Source of the DNA: Chthonomonas calidirosea
GTDB lineage: Bacteria; Armatimonadota; Fimbriimonadia; Fimbriimonadales; Fimbriimonadaceae
Assembly (NCBI GenBank): GCA_945882415.1
Contig: CAMCWC010000014.1
Location: 1 to 64,000 of the forward strand
DNA: 64,000 nucleotides
Direction: 5' to 3'
Below the pieces are notes generated by a model. It was not told the DNA's origin and searched no databases. It worked only from the letters and a program-made list of their open reading frames with translations. Below, piece after piece: positions 7,973-17,240 of the stretch. The translations under genes were made by a program, and so were the position numbers. Within the stretch, counting starts at the first letter, position 1; each line of letters begins with the position of its first letter.

Positions 7973-8769
7973 AGCTGCACTTCTCCCGGGTTCAGTTTGC
8001 CCGAAGGATCAAACTCCGCCTTCGCTCGTTGCCAATACTTTGCCTGAACCCGATCCGCGATGGCGTATCGTCCCGCCGTTAGCACCCAGCCCGTCGAGGC
8101 TTCCGCCGGCTCGCCAACGCCATAAACCACGCTTGCCGCCTTGTCGGCCAGAACGACGGCATCTCCCAAAGCGGCTACGAGCGACGGGAATTCCGTTGGC
8201 AGCGTCCGCTGGATGAAGTCGACCTGAGCTGCCTGGGTCACAGCAACATCCGGCAATGCCTTCAGCGGGCAAGTGCGCAAAATCACTTCGGCGATGATCC
8301 CAAGCGTTCCTCTCGCGCCAACCAAGAGTCGCTGAACATCGTAACCCGCAACGTTTTTTACCGCCCGGCTACCGCAATGCACTATCTCGCCGCTTGGTTG
8401 AACCACCGTAAGCCCCAGGACCCACTCCCGCCAACTCCCGTGGGTCGCCATTCCGAGATGCGGCAGGTTCATCCCAATCGCAGTGACAAGGTCAAGGTTC
8501 TCCTCTTCCCCCGGCCCCGGCACCCAAGGCAAACCTTGACCTTGGGTAGCGAGTTCCGTTTGAAGATCCCGAATCCCCGTACCCGCTCGTACAACAACCA
8601 CCTGATCGGCCGGATGGACCTCTATCAAGCCCCGATAAGATCGCAAGTCGAGTTCATCCGCTTCTGGCAGAGGGGCGTTCCGAAATGGATGCGGCGACAT
8701 GTGCCGAATCGCACGACTCTCCCGCACGGCGTTCTGCAAAAAGTCCAAGGAATCGACGCCCAACTTCAC
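7969..8769 (-). CDS. glcE: Glycolate oxidase FAD-binding subunit GlcE
   Basis: GlcE is the second flavin-type subunit of the glycolate dehydrogenase complex. It has an FAD-binding type 4 (PCMH) fold with VVVRAGTGIRDLQTEL and a shortened C-terminus ending near FDPSGKLNPG, which is shared with GlcD-type enzymes. I choose GTG 8769 because it overlaps the glcD stop as GTGA and follows a GGGGGA ribosome site by seven bases, giving 266 residues. An ATG at 8844 is also open but would overlap glcD by 79 bases. Confidence 0.88.
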   Translation of the reverse strand: MKLGVDSLDFLQNAVRESRAIRHMSPHPFRNAPLPEADELDLRSYRGLIEVHPADQVVVVRAGTGIRDLQTELATQGQGLPWVPGPGEEENLDLVTAIGMNLPHLGMATHGSWREWVLGLTVVQPSGEIVHCGSRAVKNVAGYDVQRLLVGARGTLGIIAEVILRTCPLKALPDVAVTQAAQVDFIQRTLPTEFPSLVAALGDAVVLADKAASVVYGVGEPAEASTGWVLTAGRYAIADRVQAKYWQRAKAEFDPSGKLNPGEVQL

Positions 8770-10199
8770 CACGCCATCCCCCGCCAGCGCGACTTGTGCT
8801 CCACGCAGCTCTTTTGGTTCGGCAAAATCTTGCACGGATTGCACAGCGCTCCATCGTTAAAAATGCGCTTCGCCTGGGCCTGAAACTCAAGGTCCGCCGG
8901 ACTAAACATCAGCCCCATCAGGTCTAGCTTTTCGACCCCGATCCCGTGCTCACCCGTGATCGACCCGCCTAACTCAATGCACCGTCGCATGATCTCCTCT
9001 CCCGCTTCAACCACTCGACGCACCTGGTCCGGGTCGCGGTCATCAAAGTAGAAGCACGGATGCAGGTTCCCATCTCCCGCATGAAAGATGTTCGCGACCC
9101 CGATCTGATGCCGCGATGCGACTTCGTAAACCGTGTCCAGCATCTCCGGCAATTTTGATCGCGGAATAACGCCGTCATGCGTCACGATGCTGGGCGCAAG
9201 CCGCCCCATCGCTCCGACTCCTTTCTTCCGCGCGGTCCAAAGCTTCTGCCGTGCCACCTCGTCTTCGGCTGTCTCCAGGTTCAGGCAGTTCTGTGAGCGG
9301 CAAATGGCATCAACGGTCGCCATTTCTGCCTTAACCAACTCGGCTGAATCTCCGTCGCATTCCACCAGAAGTAGCGCCTCCGTTCCGACCGGATACTCCA
9401 AGTTGAACGCCGCCTTAAGCGCACCAAGAATCCCGCGGTCCATGATTTCCAGTGCGGCCGGAATCGTGCCGGAAGCGATGATTTCCGCAACCGATTCCGT
9501 GGCCTCGCGCACGGTGCCAAACGCAACCAACGCGGTAATGACGTGGTTCGGTAACGGAGTCAGCGTGACCCAGGCTTCGGTGGCTATGCCAAGCGTCCCT
9601 TCCGAGCCGATCACCAGCCCGGCGAGATCAAGCCCTGGTCCGCCCGGAACTCGGTCGCCCAACTGAACAACGTCACCTTCCGGGGTCACCAGGGTCAGCG
9701 CGACTACGTGGCTCGCGGTGACTCCGTACTTGAGCGTGTGCGGCCCGCCCGCGTTTTCGGCGATGTTTCCGCCCAGCGTGGCGACGGTTTGCGAAGAAGG
9801 ATCGGGTGCAAAGTGCAGCCCTGCCGCTTTCACTGCATCCGATAGCTTCTTGTTCGCAATCCCGGTTTGGGCGAGCATTTGGCGGTTGGGCAGGTCTATC
9901 TCAAGAATTTGCGTGAGCTTCTTGGTAGAGATCACGATCCCGCCCAGGGCCGGAAGCGATCCGCCGCTGAGCCCGGTACCGGCGCCTCTGGCTGTAAAAG
10001 GAACGTTCCGTAAGTTGCACCAGCGCACGACCTCCGCTACTTCTGCCGTCGATTCCGGAAGAACAATCGCCACTGGCGGAAAACGATCAACCGTGTAAGC
10101 GTCGCAATCGTATCCGCGTCGCGCCGCCGCGCCGGTCAGCACTTGGTCCGGGCGCAAGAATCCCATCAGTTCTGCCAGCCAACCGCGCTCAACATCCAC
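8766..10199 (-). CDS. glcD: Glycolate oxidase subunit GlcD (FAD-linked)
   Basis: The catalytic flavoprotein oxidises glycolate (or D-lactate) to glyoxylate. The FAD-binding motifs are FTARGAGTGLSGGSLP (about residues 68-83) and ATLGGNIAENAGGPHTLKYG near 140. The FAD-oxidase C-terminal domain contains NIFHAGDGNLHP and the GSITGEHGIGVEK loop. At 477 residues it has the usual length. It is the first gene of the glcDEF operon and is divergent from ribH, with a 55-base gap. Confidence 0.94.
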   Translation of the reverse strand: MDVERGWLAELMGFLRPDQVLTGAAARRGYDCDAYTVDRFPPVAIVLPESTAEVAEVVRWCNLRNVPFTARGAGTGLSGGSLPALGGIVISTKKLTQILEIDLPNRQMLAQTGIANKKLSDAVKAAGLHFAPDPSSQTVATLGGNIAENAGGPHTLKYGVTASHVVALTLVTPEGDVVQLGDRVPGGPGLDLAGLVIGSEGTLGIATEAWVTLTPLPNHVITALVAFGTVREATESVAEIIASGTIPAALEIMDRGILGALKAAFNLEYPVGTEALLLVECDGDSAELVKAEMATVDAICRSQNCLNLETAEDEVARQKLWTARKKGVGAMGRLAPSIVTHDGVIPRSKLPEMLDTVYEVASRHQIGVANIFHAGDGNLHPCFYFDDRDPDQVRRVVEAGEEIMRRCIELGGSITGEHGIGVEKLDLMGLMFSPADLEFQAQAKRIFNDGALCNPCKILPNQKSCVEHKSRWRGMAW

Positions 10200-10242
10200 T
10201 CCCCCATTGTCTCACTTTCGGGTCATGACCACGCTAACGAGT

Positions 10243-10248
10243 TAAACT
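10243..10248 (+). promoter_or_regulatory. -10 box of ribH, possibly leaderless
   Basis: TAAACT is followed by exactly six bases and then the ATG of ribH at 10255. No ribosome-binding site fits in the gap, so transcription probably begins at the start codon. The -35 region is weak. Confidence 0.35.
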
Positions 10249-10254
10249 AGACAT

Positions 10255-10713
10255 ATGAAAACCGTGCGCGGGTCGATGGATGCGTCTTCAAAGCGCTTTG
10301 TAATCGTGGTCAGCCGTTGGAACGAGGCCATCACTAAAGAGTTGCTCGAAGGTGCGCTGGATGAACTCGCCCGCCATGGCGATCCCGAAGTCACCGTGGT
10401 TCACGTGCCCGGAACGTGGGAAATCCCCCCGGTCATTTCAGAATTGCTCTCTCGACACGAACGGCCAGACGCCGTCATCGCCCTCGGCTGCATCATGCAG
10501 GGTCAAACTCCCCACGCTCGCTTGCTCGGCGGAGATGTCAGTGGTGCCCTCATGGGCCTGCAGGTTCAATACGCCGCGCCGGTCGCTTGGGGAATCCTCA
10601 CTCCCGACACCCAAGATCAGGCCTGGGATCGGGCCGGATTGAAGATGGGCAATAAAGGTCGCGAGGCCGCGCTTGCCGCCATCGAGCTCAGCAGCGTGCT
10701 GGATCAGATTTGA
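10255..10713 (+). CDS. ribH: 6,7-dimethyl-8-ribityllumazine synthase
   Basis: The enzyme condenses 5-amino-6-ribitylaminouracil with dihydroxybutanone phosphate, the penultimate step of riboflavin synthesis. Family marks are SRWNEAIT near the N-terminus, VHVPGTWEIP (about residues 49-58), ALGCIMQGQTPH with the catalytic histidine near 85, and the C-terminal RAGLKMGNKGREAA. The 152-residue length is normal for the icosahedral or pentameric enzyme. The next gene starts inside its stop codon (TTGA). Confidence 0.94.
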   Translation: MKTVRGSMDASSKRFVIVVSRWNEAITKELLEGALDELARHGDPEVTVVHVPGTWEIPPVISELLSRHERPDAVIALGCIMQGQTPHARLLGGDVSGALMGLQVQYAAPVAWGILTPDTQDQAWDRAGLKMGNKGREAALAAIELSSVLDQI

Positions 10714-11471
10714 CGCCGCTTGAATTCGGCGGGCTTGTGCTTTTCGGAGCCATCGCGAGCGGAATCAATGTCATCGCCGGGGGCGGCACTCTCGTCACCT
10801 TCCCGTTTCTGACCTTCGGCTTGCACATGCCGGCCAACGTCGCGAACGCCACCAACTCGGTTTCGCTCTGGCCCGGTTCCTTGGGCGGCGTGTTTGGACT
10901 CCGTGCGCTGTTTCCGAAAGTCAAGGCGCAGCTTCTTCAGCTCGCAATCCCCACCATCATCGGGGCTACCCTGGGCGCTTGGTTGTTTGTCACCTCGGGC
11001 GAATCGGCGTTTAAGAGGGTCGTTCCCTACCTCATCCTCTTTGCCGCATTACTACTGCTCTTCCAACCGAAAATCAAAAAATTCCTCCTCGGAGACCGGC
11101 CGCATGTACCGGTCTGGCTGGGAGTTTTCATGCAGTTCCTAGTCGCGCTTTACGGCGGCTACTTCGGCGCGGGAATGGGGATCATGATGATGGCGGCGTT
11201 CGCGCTATTCATCGACGCCGACACCCACGAGATCAACCTGATCAAAAACTCCCTCGGCGTCCTCATCAACTTCTCCGCCAGCGTCTACTTCTTCTTCTCG
11301 GGAATCGTAAACCTCCCCGCCGCCGGCGCCCTCACCATCGGCGCCGTCCTCGGCGGCTACGGAATGGCCCGCTGGAGCCTCCGCGTCCCGCCCGACAAAC
11401 TCAGAACCGGCGTAGCCATCTACGGCGTCCTCATGGCTGGCATCTACTTCGTGCAGTCGCTTCGGGGCTGA
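10710..11471 (+). CDS. TSUP family (TauE/SafE) membrane transporter
   Basis: A 253-residue integral membrane protein with about eight hydrophobic segments. It carries the family-typical early glycine-rich turn NVIAGGGTLVTFP and a second repeat GGYFGAGMGIMMMAAF, reflecting the internal duplication of TauE/SafE permeases. Members export sulfite, sulfoacetate or other small organosulfur or organic anions; the substrate here is unknown. It starts with TTG 10710, which overlaps the ribH stop, so it should be cotranscribed with ribH, although a functional link is not evident. Confidence 0.85.
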   Translation: MTPLEFGGLVLFGAIASGINVIAGGGTLVTFPFLTFGLHMPANVANATNSVSLWPGSLGGVFGLRALFPKVKAQLLQLAIPTIIGATLGAWLFVTSGESAFKRVVPYLILFAALLLLFQPKIKKFLLGDRPHVPVWLGVFMQFLVALYGGYFGAGMGIMMMAAFALFIDADTHEINLIKNSLGVLINFSASVYFFFSGIVNLPAAGALTIGAVLGGYGMARWSLRVPPDKLRTGVAIYGVLMAGIYFVQSLRG

Positions 11472-11507
11472 AGCCAAAAATCCGGCTATGCTCAATAGCA
11501 ATCCGAC

Positions 11508-12809
11508 ATGTTTCTCAAACGCCTGAAACTAGAGAATGTCCGCTGCATCGATAGTCTAGAAATCGACTTTCGCGTTGCAGATGTCGACGGTGACGTGAGG
11601 TCAAGTGCGCGAGGAATCAACCGAAAATGGACCATGATTCTGGGCCAAAACGGCACCGGAAAGAGCTCGATTCTCCGTGCCTCAGCTCTAATCTTGGCGG
11701 GAAGTGATGCCCTAACGGAACTCCTCGGAACTGCGAACAAATGGATCCAACAAGATCAATCCTTCGCAGAAATTCAGGCGGAAGTCGAAACCGCAGAAGG
11801 TGAGCCACGCGAACTTCGACTCCGGATTCCGCGAGACAAAACGATCCTCGACATCCTTGAGCTAAACCGAGATTCGCTGAAGGCGATTGACGCCGCCCTT
11901 GCCCACACGCAGCGTAGCTACTTCTTCGTCGGTTACGGGGCTTCTCGTCGTCTGTCGTCCAAGCGGATGGCGCAGTTTGGCGAGACCTATAAACATCCGC
12001 GTGCCCAGGCGGTTTCGACGCTTTTCTCCAGCGATGCGAACCTCAATCCCCTAGAAAGTTGGGCGATGAACCTCGCGTTTAGCCGACCAAAGTCCGGCAT
12101 CGAAATCATTCGATCCGCCCTGGCGGAGATCATGCCGGATGTCACGTTCCTCGACATCGATCGAGAAACCGGAGACCTGATGTTCGACACGCCCGACGGA
12201 GTGATCCCGCTGAGCCAGCTGAGCGATGGCTACCAGAACATGGCCGCGTGGTGTGGCGATTTGCTCTTCCGGATCACCTCGGCATTCAAGGACTACAAGA
12301 AGCCGCTAGAAGCGCGCGGGCTACTGCTTCTAGACGAGATCGATCTGCACCTGCATCCCGTTTGGCAACGCCAACTTCACGAGTTCATTACGAACAAACT
12401 TCCCAACATTCAAATCATCGCGACCACCCACTCTGCGCTCACCGCACAGCAGTCCGGTCCCGGCGAGCTCTACTTCCTGCAAAGAGGTGAAAACGCTCAA
12501 GCGCCGAAGCTCGAACCGTTCCGAGGTTCGCCAAATCTCCTCCTCGCTCATCAGATTCTCGCGAGTCCTGCATTCGGAGTCAAGACTCTTGATTCGAAGT
12601 ACGTCGAAGATCTAAAAACTCGTTACCGACAGATCAAAGCAATCTCCTCCAATGAGCGTTCTCGATCTGAGGCAAAGGAGTTCAAAGAGTTGTCCGAGCT
12701 CTTGGAATCGTTACCGACGTACCCGATGCCAAGCCGTTCCAACGCCGACCTAGAGAGCTTGCTACAGGATGTGCGGACCGAGCTCAAACTCGCGAAGGGC
12801 GAAAAGTAG
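11508..12809 (+). CDS. ptuA: Septu-type defence ATPase (PtuA-like)
   Basis: A 433-residue ABC/RecF-like AAA ATPase: Walker A GQNGTGKS (46-53), an ABC-signature-like LSDGYQ (about 238-243), Walker B LLLLDEID (about 271-278), then a D-loop LHLHP and a switch histidine in ATTHSAL. After about residue 320 there is a helical C-terminal region rich in charged residues. In Septu systems such an ATPase forms a complex with an HNH nuclease and gates its activity against phage or plasmid DNA. The nuclease gene follows with no gap (stop TAG, start ATG). The pair sits between housekeeping genes, as expected for mobile defence genes. Assignment rests on domain content and pairing. Confidence 0.8.
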   Translation: MFLKRLKLENVRCIDSLEIDFRVADVDGDVRSSARGINRKWTMILGQNGTGKSSILRASALILAGSDALTELLGTANKWIQQDQSFAEIQAEVETAEGEPRELRLRIPRDKTILDILELNRDSLKAIDAALAHTQRSYFFVGYGASRRLSSKRMAQFGETYKHPRAQAVSTLFSSDANLNPLESWAMNLAFSRPKSGIEIIRSALAEIMPDVTFLDIDRETGDLMFDTPDGVIPLSQLSDGYQNMAAWCGDLLFRITSAFKDYKKPLEARGLLLLDEIDLHLHPVWQRQLHEFITNKLPNIQIIATTHSALTAQQSGPGELYFLQRGENAQAPKLEPFRGSPNLLLAHQILASPAFGVKTLDSKYVEDLKTRYRQIKAISSNERSRSEAKEFKELSELLESLPTYPMPSRSNADLESLLQDVRTELKLAKGEK

Positions 12810-13637
12810 ATGATCGCTTTGGCTCGTGACCGGAAAAAGTCTGTCGTGCCCAAGCTCTTCCAAGGCGAAAAGCGGCTTGAACTAGCGCAGAAGCTTTTGC
12901 CAAAACTGGACGGTAGCCGGGAGTTCGACTCCAAAAAGTGGAAACAAGCCAAAAAGCATCTCATTAAAGAGAGCCACGGCAAATGCGCATATTGCGAAGC
13001 AGACACCACGGTCGTCGCTCATGGCGATGTTGAGCACTTTCGGCCCAAATCGGTGTATTGGTGGCTCGCGTACTGCTACGACAACTTTCTCTTTGCCTGT
13101 CAAATTTGCAATCAGACGTACAAGTCGGACAACTTTCCGGTTCGGGGAACGGTGCTCTCTCCGCCACAGATTCCCGCTGGAGTTTCCGCCGAGGAATTTG
13201 CCCAGCTTGTTTCCCGCGCCAGCATCGAGCCCGTTGACGAAGCAAGCGGGATGCCTTATGATGAGTTTTTCAGGGTCTGCACGGAAGAAGATTGCGACCT
13301 ACTCAATCCTTACTTTGACAATCCTGAGGAAAAGTTTTCCTGGGAAGTCGATGATGTGCTCAAGACCGTGACCATCACCGCGAAGGAGCCACAGTTTGAA
13401 AGGTACGTCCAAGCCGCCCGAGCATTCTATGGCTTGGATCGGGAAGAACTCAAAAGCCTCCGGTACAGCGTCTACCGAGACATCGATACTTTTAGAGAAA
13501 TCCTTGGTGCCGAGACGATAACTGAGGACCTTAAGGAAAGAGTTCGCGCTCGACTCCAAGCCCACCTGTTGCCAGAGGCTCAGTTCGCTGCCATGTCCCG
13601 GTATTTCATCTGGGAGAAGTGGAAACTCCAAGTCTGA
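12810..13637 (+). CDS. ptuB: Septu-type HNH endonuclease (PtuB-like)
   Basis: A 275-residue HNH nuclease. The motif is compact: zinc cysteines C59 and C62 in CAYCE, the HGDVEHFRPKS core with H71 and H76, and the second cysteine pair C97/C100 in ACQICN, followed by KSDNFP. This spacing matches the PtuB/retron-associated HNH proteins. The C-terminal half is helical with many acidic and aromatic residues and no recognisable domain. Its ATG directly abuts the ptuA stop, so the two are translated together. It probably degrades DNA when released or activated by the ATPase; target specificity is unknown. Confidence 0.82.
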   Translation: MIALARDRKKSVVPKLFQGEKRLELAQKLLPKLDGSREFDSKKWKQAKKHLIKESHGKCAYCEADTTVVAHGDVEHFRPKSVYWWLAYCYDNFLFACQICNQTYKSDNFPVRGTVLSPPQIPAGVSAEEFAQLVSRASIEPVDEASGMPYDEFFRVCTEEDCDLLNPYFDNPEEKFSWEVDDVLKTVTITAKEPQFERYVQAARAFYGLDREELKSLRYSVYRDIDTFREILGAETITEDLKERVRARLQAHLLPEAQFAAMSRYFIWEKWKLQV

Positions 13638-13755
13638 ACAAATCAGCAGCGCAAAGAGCTTTTGCCTTAACTAGAAACTGCTGCAAAGTGGAGTGAACTC
13701 GGAGGCCGGCAGATCGTTGTTCTCTCTCAAGCGGGTCAATTGGAGCAAATTTAGA

Positions 13756-14328
13756 ATGGAAAGAATCTTCATCAAGCTTTTACCGATCGTGTTCCTCGTC
13801 GGATCTGCATACGGAACGGCCAGCGGAGATTTGTCCAGCAGTCTCCGGCCCCAATCGAGACCCGAGATTCCAAGCCAGGAGGAGCAGCTGGAGGACACCC
13901 TGAAGCGAGCGAAGGTTTTGCTAGACGTGCTTCGAGAGAAGAACTGGGACCGGTGGAGCGTGCCCAATCATATGTTTAGGGTTCCAGCTCAAGATTATGC
14001 TGAGGACGCTTTCAATCGCCGACCCGAGGCTGGAACGTTTTCGGTCTCAGTAACAAATCCGGAGACCTATCGCGAGGTCGCTTTCTACTCGCTCCTGTTT
14101 GTAAGACGCAACATTCAGAAGGGTAACGGGCCAGAAGGGCTCGTCTCATCGCCAACCGGCGTATACATTCTGGCTTGGAAAAACGGCAAGATCGAGACCG
14201 GACCCGTGGAGGACATCAGCGCTGTGCCCCATCCGTACATTGAAGACGCTTACAACTTCGTCTTTCCCGGCATGAAGGCCTACAAGAATGCCATCCACGG
14301 ATGGTATGTCCGCACCGATATTCCTTAG
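13756..14328 (+). CDS. Secreted protein of unknown function
   Basis: I start this at ATG 13756, where a basic N-terminus and a hydrophobic stretch (IFIKLLPIVFLVGSAYG) form a signal peptide; an upstream ATG at 13693 would add 21 polar residues. The mature protein of roughly 170 residues begins with a charged helix (EEQLEDTLKRAKVLLDVL), then a beta-rich part with GVYILAWKNGK and a C-terminal GMKAYKNAIHGWY. No known family is recognised. It follows the Septu pair at 118 bases on the same strand, but nothing suggests it belongs to the defence system. Confidence 0.6.
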   Translation: MERIFIKLLPIVFLVGSAYGTASGDLSSSLRPQSRPEIPSQEEQLEDTLKRAKVLLDVLREKNWDRWSVPNHMFRVPAQDYAEDAFNRRPEAGTFSVSVTNPETYREVAFYSLLFVRRNIQKGNGPEGLVSSPTGVYILAWKNGKIETGPVEDISAVPHPYIEDAYNFVFPGMKAYKNAIHGWYVRTDIP

Positions 14329-14333
14329 GGAAA

Positions 14334-15191
14334 CTACGCCGCCTGCGCGAGACGAGCGTAGTCGCCGTTCATGATCCGTTCATAAGCCCCGGTCAAGTAC
14401 CACCGCTCCAGCTCCTGGGCGCGGTGGACCGGCATGGGGTGAGTGAAGGTCTTGCCGTACATCATGAACAGCACGGCCTTCCCAATCTGATCCAGCGTGT
14501 CCGCGTCCTGATATGCCCGCGCTTGGTCCATAAACGCTTCTCGGTTCTGCTCGTGCCGCAACCGGCTTGGTCCTGCGGTCAGCGAAATCTGCGAATCCAA
14601 GCTGGTCGTCAGCGACTGAGACACCAGCAATCCAGCCCGGTCTGCCGAGAACTCTGCCTGCCGCGACCACTCGTAATAAGCCAGCACCAAGGCATAAGAA
14701 GCAACGTCCGTTGTCCCCAAAGTCCGCTTGCCCAACAGATCAAGCAGCGCAAACAGCACCGCGCCAACGCTGAAATACAGCACGTGGTTCGCCTTAATGT
14801 GCCCTAGCTCATGCCCAATCAGGTGATACAACTGCTCGTCCGAAAGGTTGTCCACAATCCCGGACCGCAGGGTGATATAGGGTCGCTCCACGCCACCCGC
14901 AAAGGCGTTCGGAAACGGGTTGTTCGTAATGTAAAGCTCCGGCTCCGGCATGTCCAGCACCGCGCAGCTCTCCTTCAAAATTCGGTGCAAGGTCGGATAT
15001 TGGTTAGGTCCGCACCGAACCGACATCGACATATTCATCACGTAGAACCACCGGTCAAAACCGACCTCGTAAAACTTCCGCATCACCAGCGGCAACAAAG
15101 GAACCTTCTGGAGCTTTTCAAGCGCCCATCGATCGGCATCAGAAACGAAAGCGTCGGAAGAGATTCCCGTGAGAAGTTTGCGGTCCGCCAT
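14334..15191 (-). CDS. M48 family zinc metallopeptidase
   Basis: A 285-residue HtpX/Ste24-like peptidase. The zinc site HELGHIKANH lies near residues 150-159, and the third ligand glutamate is in the following EFSADRAG helix. PNAFAGGVERPYI upstream is the usual substrate-cleft strand. A hydrophobic segment after the HELGH helix (VLYFSVGAVLFALLDLL) suggests membrane association. I use ATG 15191, which gives MADRKLLTG; the ORF is open to 15269 but that stretch looks non-coding. Such peptidases act in membrane-protein quality control. The gene is convergent with the preceding secreted protein. Confidence 0.85.
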   Translation of the reverse strand: MADRKLLTGISSDAFVSDADRWALEKLQKVPLLPLVMRKFYEVGFDRWFYVMNMSMSVRCGPNQYPTLHRILKESCAVLDMPEPELYITNNPFPNAFAGGVERPYITLRSGIVDNLSDEQLYHLIGHELGHIKANHVLYFSVGAVLFALLDLLGKRTLGTTDVASYALVLAYYEWSRQAEFSADRAGLLVSQSLTTSLDSQISLTAGPSRLRHEQNREAFMDQARAYQDADTLDQIGKAVLFMMYGKTFTHPMPVHRAQELERWYLTGAYERIMNGDYARLAQAA

Positions 15192-15321
15192 GGCTGTGGG
15201 ATTAGTGTAGAGGCAACCGGTTCCGAAAGGGGCATTTAGTCCCTGACCACCGGCGCGATGCCCTAACATAGCTTACGTCGAGCCCGCAACCGATGCCACG
15301 GCCCGACTGGAGACAAAGACA

Positions 15322-15834
15322 ATGCTGTTTGGAGACGTTCTTGCCGTTATCACCGGGTTTATTGCCCTCACGCTTACCACTTGGGCAGCCCTATTGGCCG
15401 CTGGACTGATGTTCGACGCCAAGGTTCACCGCGCTCACACGAAACTGCAAAGCGGATTCTGGGCCCCCATGCTCCACGGAGTAGGGATCCTCCTGGTTCT
15501 CGGAGGTCTCGGTCTCGCATTGCTAAACGCCCCCTCCCCAGGAGTCAAGTTCCTCGGCGCGGCCCTGATCGGCGGACTGCTCGCCATCGGAACCGTCGGC
15601 GGAGCCGGACTTTCGCGACTCGTCGCCATCCGAATGCGAGAGCAGCACACGGACATGTCCGAGTTCACCGCCTTCTCCCGAAGCTCACTCATCTTAGTCG
15701 GCGTCGGTCTGCTCCCTGTCCTCGGCTGGTTCCTCTTCCTCCCCGCTTTGCTCTGTATTGCCTTCGGTGCCGGCTGGTCGGCCCTGCTCGGCAAGCAGAG
15801 AGTCGAAGCCCTCGAGCCAACTCCGCTGCAGTAA
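15322..15834 (+). CDS. Small integral membrane protein, unknown
   Basis: The 170-residue product has about four hydrophobic segments: residues 6-30, 51-70, 79-98 and 125-155. A histidine- and charge-containing loop (DAKVHRAHTKLQSG) separates the first two. No family is recognised. It ends 12 bases before the DUF1800 gene on the same strand, so it may lead that operon. Confidence 0.6.
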   Translation: MLFGDVLAVITGFIALTLTTWAALLAAGLMFDAKVHRAHTKLQSGFWAPMLHGVGILLVLGGLGLALLNAPSPGVKFLGAALIGGLLAIGTVGGAGLSRLVAIRMREQHTDMSEFTAFSRSSLILVGVGLLPVLGWFLFLPALLCIAFGAGWSALLGKQRVEALEPTPLQ

Positions 15835-15846
15835 GGAAGGCCACCC

Positions 15847-17238
15847 ATGAGCAACCAACCCAACATCTCCCGGCGTGATGCCCTCGCCCTCGGCCTAGCC
15901 GCCGGCGGTGCCGCCCTCCTTGCGGGTTGTTCCGACGTCTCTCGCCGCATCTCGCCCGAAGGCAAGGCCCTCAAGACTCCAACCGGCAACGTCTCCGAAG
16001 AAGTCCGCCTGGCAAATCGCCTCACCTTCGGCCCCCAAGGCAACGACCTCGCCGAGATCAAAACCCTCGGCCGCAAAGCCTGGCTAGACAAGCAGCTCGC
16101 CGCCGATCAGCAAGACGACCCGCGCCTCCTGCTTCAACTCCGCCGACTCTCCGCCATCTATTACGAAGGCGGCGAACTCCGCGACCTGCCCGACTACGAA
16201 GTCATTCGCCACCTGCAGCAAGCCGCCGTCCTCCGCGCCGTCTACAGTCCAAATCAACTGCAAGAGCGCATGGTCGACTTCTGGTCGAACCACTTCAACC
16301 TGTACGGCAGAAAGTGGCCGATCGCCTACAGCGTTCCCGAAGACACCCGAAAAGTCATTCGCCAACACGCCCTCGGCCGCTTCGAAGACATGCTCATGGC
16401 CAGCGCCAAAAGCCCGGCGATGCTGCAGTACCTCGACAACCAGATCAACCGCAAAGGCGTCCCGAACGAAAACTACGCCCGCGAAATCATGGAACTCCAC
16501 ACCCTCGGCGTGAGCGGCGGCTACAGCCAAAAAGACGTCATGGAAGTCTCCCGCTGCTTCACCGGCTGGGGCATCCAAACCGGGTTCCTAAAGCGACGCG
16601 GTGCTTTCCTCTTCGAATCCGAAAAGCACGATGACGGCGCAAAGATCGTTCTCGGCAAGAAAATCCCGGCCGGCCAAGGAGAAAAGGACGGCGAGATCGT
16701 CATCGACATCCTCGCCCACCACCCCCAAACCGCAAACTTCCTCTGCCGAAAACTCGCCCGCTACTTCCTCGGCGACGAGCCCGAGCCGGTCATCAACAAG
16801 ATGAAAGCCGCTTACCTAGAAAGCAAAGGCGACATCAAGGCGACCCTCAAACCGATGCTATTGAGCAACGCCCTCCTCGATGCCCCACCGATCTTCAAGC
16901 GCCCGTTCGACTACGCCGTCAGCGCCGTCCGAGCCAGCGGCGCCCAAACCGACGCTGGCCCCGGCCTGCTCAAACATCTCTTCGACATGGGCCAACCGCT
17001 CTACGAGTGGCCGATGCCCGACGGCTACCCCGACGAAACCCAAGCCTGGACCGGCGGCATGCTCGCCCGCTGGAACTTCGCCGCCGACCTCGCCGAAAAC
17101 CGCATCCAAGGAACCCAAATCCCCGATGCCAAAATCGCCAGCGCCGGAATCGCCACCCTCTCGACCAAAGTCGTGGCCGAACGAGCCAAGACCGGCCTCG
17201 CCCTGATGCTCATGGCCCCGGCCTTCCAGTGGAAATAA
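15847..17238 (+). CDS. DUF1800 protein with Tat signal
   Basis: A 463-residue secreted protein. The N-terminus has a twin-arginine-like SRRDALALGLAAGGAALLAGC, where the terminal cysteine could also be a lipobox. The body matches DUF1800 proteins: an early LANRLTFGP, the MVDFWSNHFN motif, NYAREIMELHTLGV, and a C-terminal DGYPDETQAW. DUF1800 genes are nearly always next to a DUF1501 gene, as here, and the pair is common in Planctomycetes, Armatimonadota and others. The reaction is not established. Codon use is strongly C-rich. Confidence 0.85.
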   Translation: MSNQPNISRRDALALGLAAGGAALLAGCSDVSRRISPEGKALKTPTGNVSEEVRLANRLTFGPQGNDLAEIKTLGRKAWLDKQLAADQQDDPRLLLQLRRLSAIYYEGGELRDLPDYEVIRHLQQAAVLRAVYSPNQLQERMVDFWSNHFNLYGRKWPIAYSVPEDTRKVIRQHALGRFEDMLMASAKSPAMLQYLDNQINRKGVPNENYAREIMELHTLGVSGGYSQKDVMEVSRCFTGWGIQTGFLKRRGAFLFESEKHDDGAKIVLGKKIPAGQGEKDGEIVIDILAHHPQTANFLCRKLARYFLGDEPEPVINKMKAAYLESKGDIKATLKPMLLSNALLDAPPIFKRPFDYAVSAVRASGAQTDAGPGLLKHLFDMGQPLYEWPMPDGYPDETQAWTGGMLARWNFAADLAENRIQGTQIPDAKIASAGIATLSTKVVAERAKTGLALMLMAPAFQWK

Positions 17239-17240
17239 AA

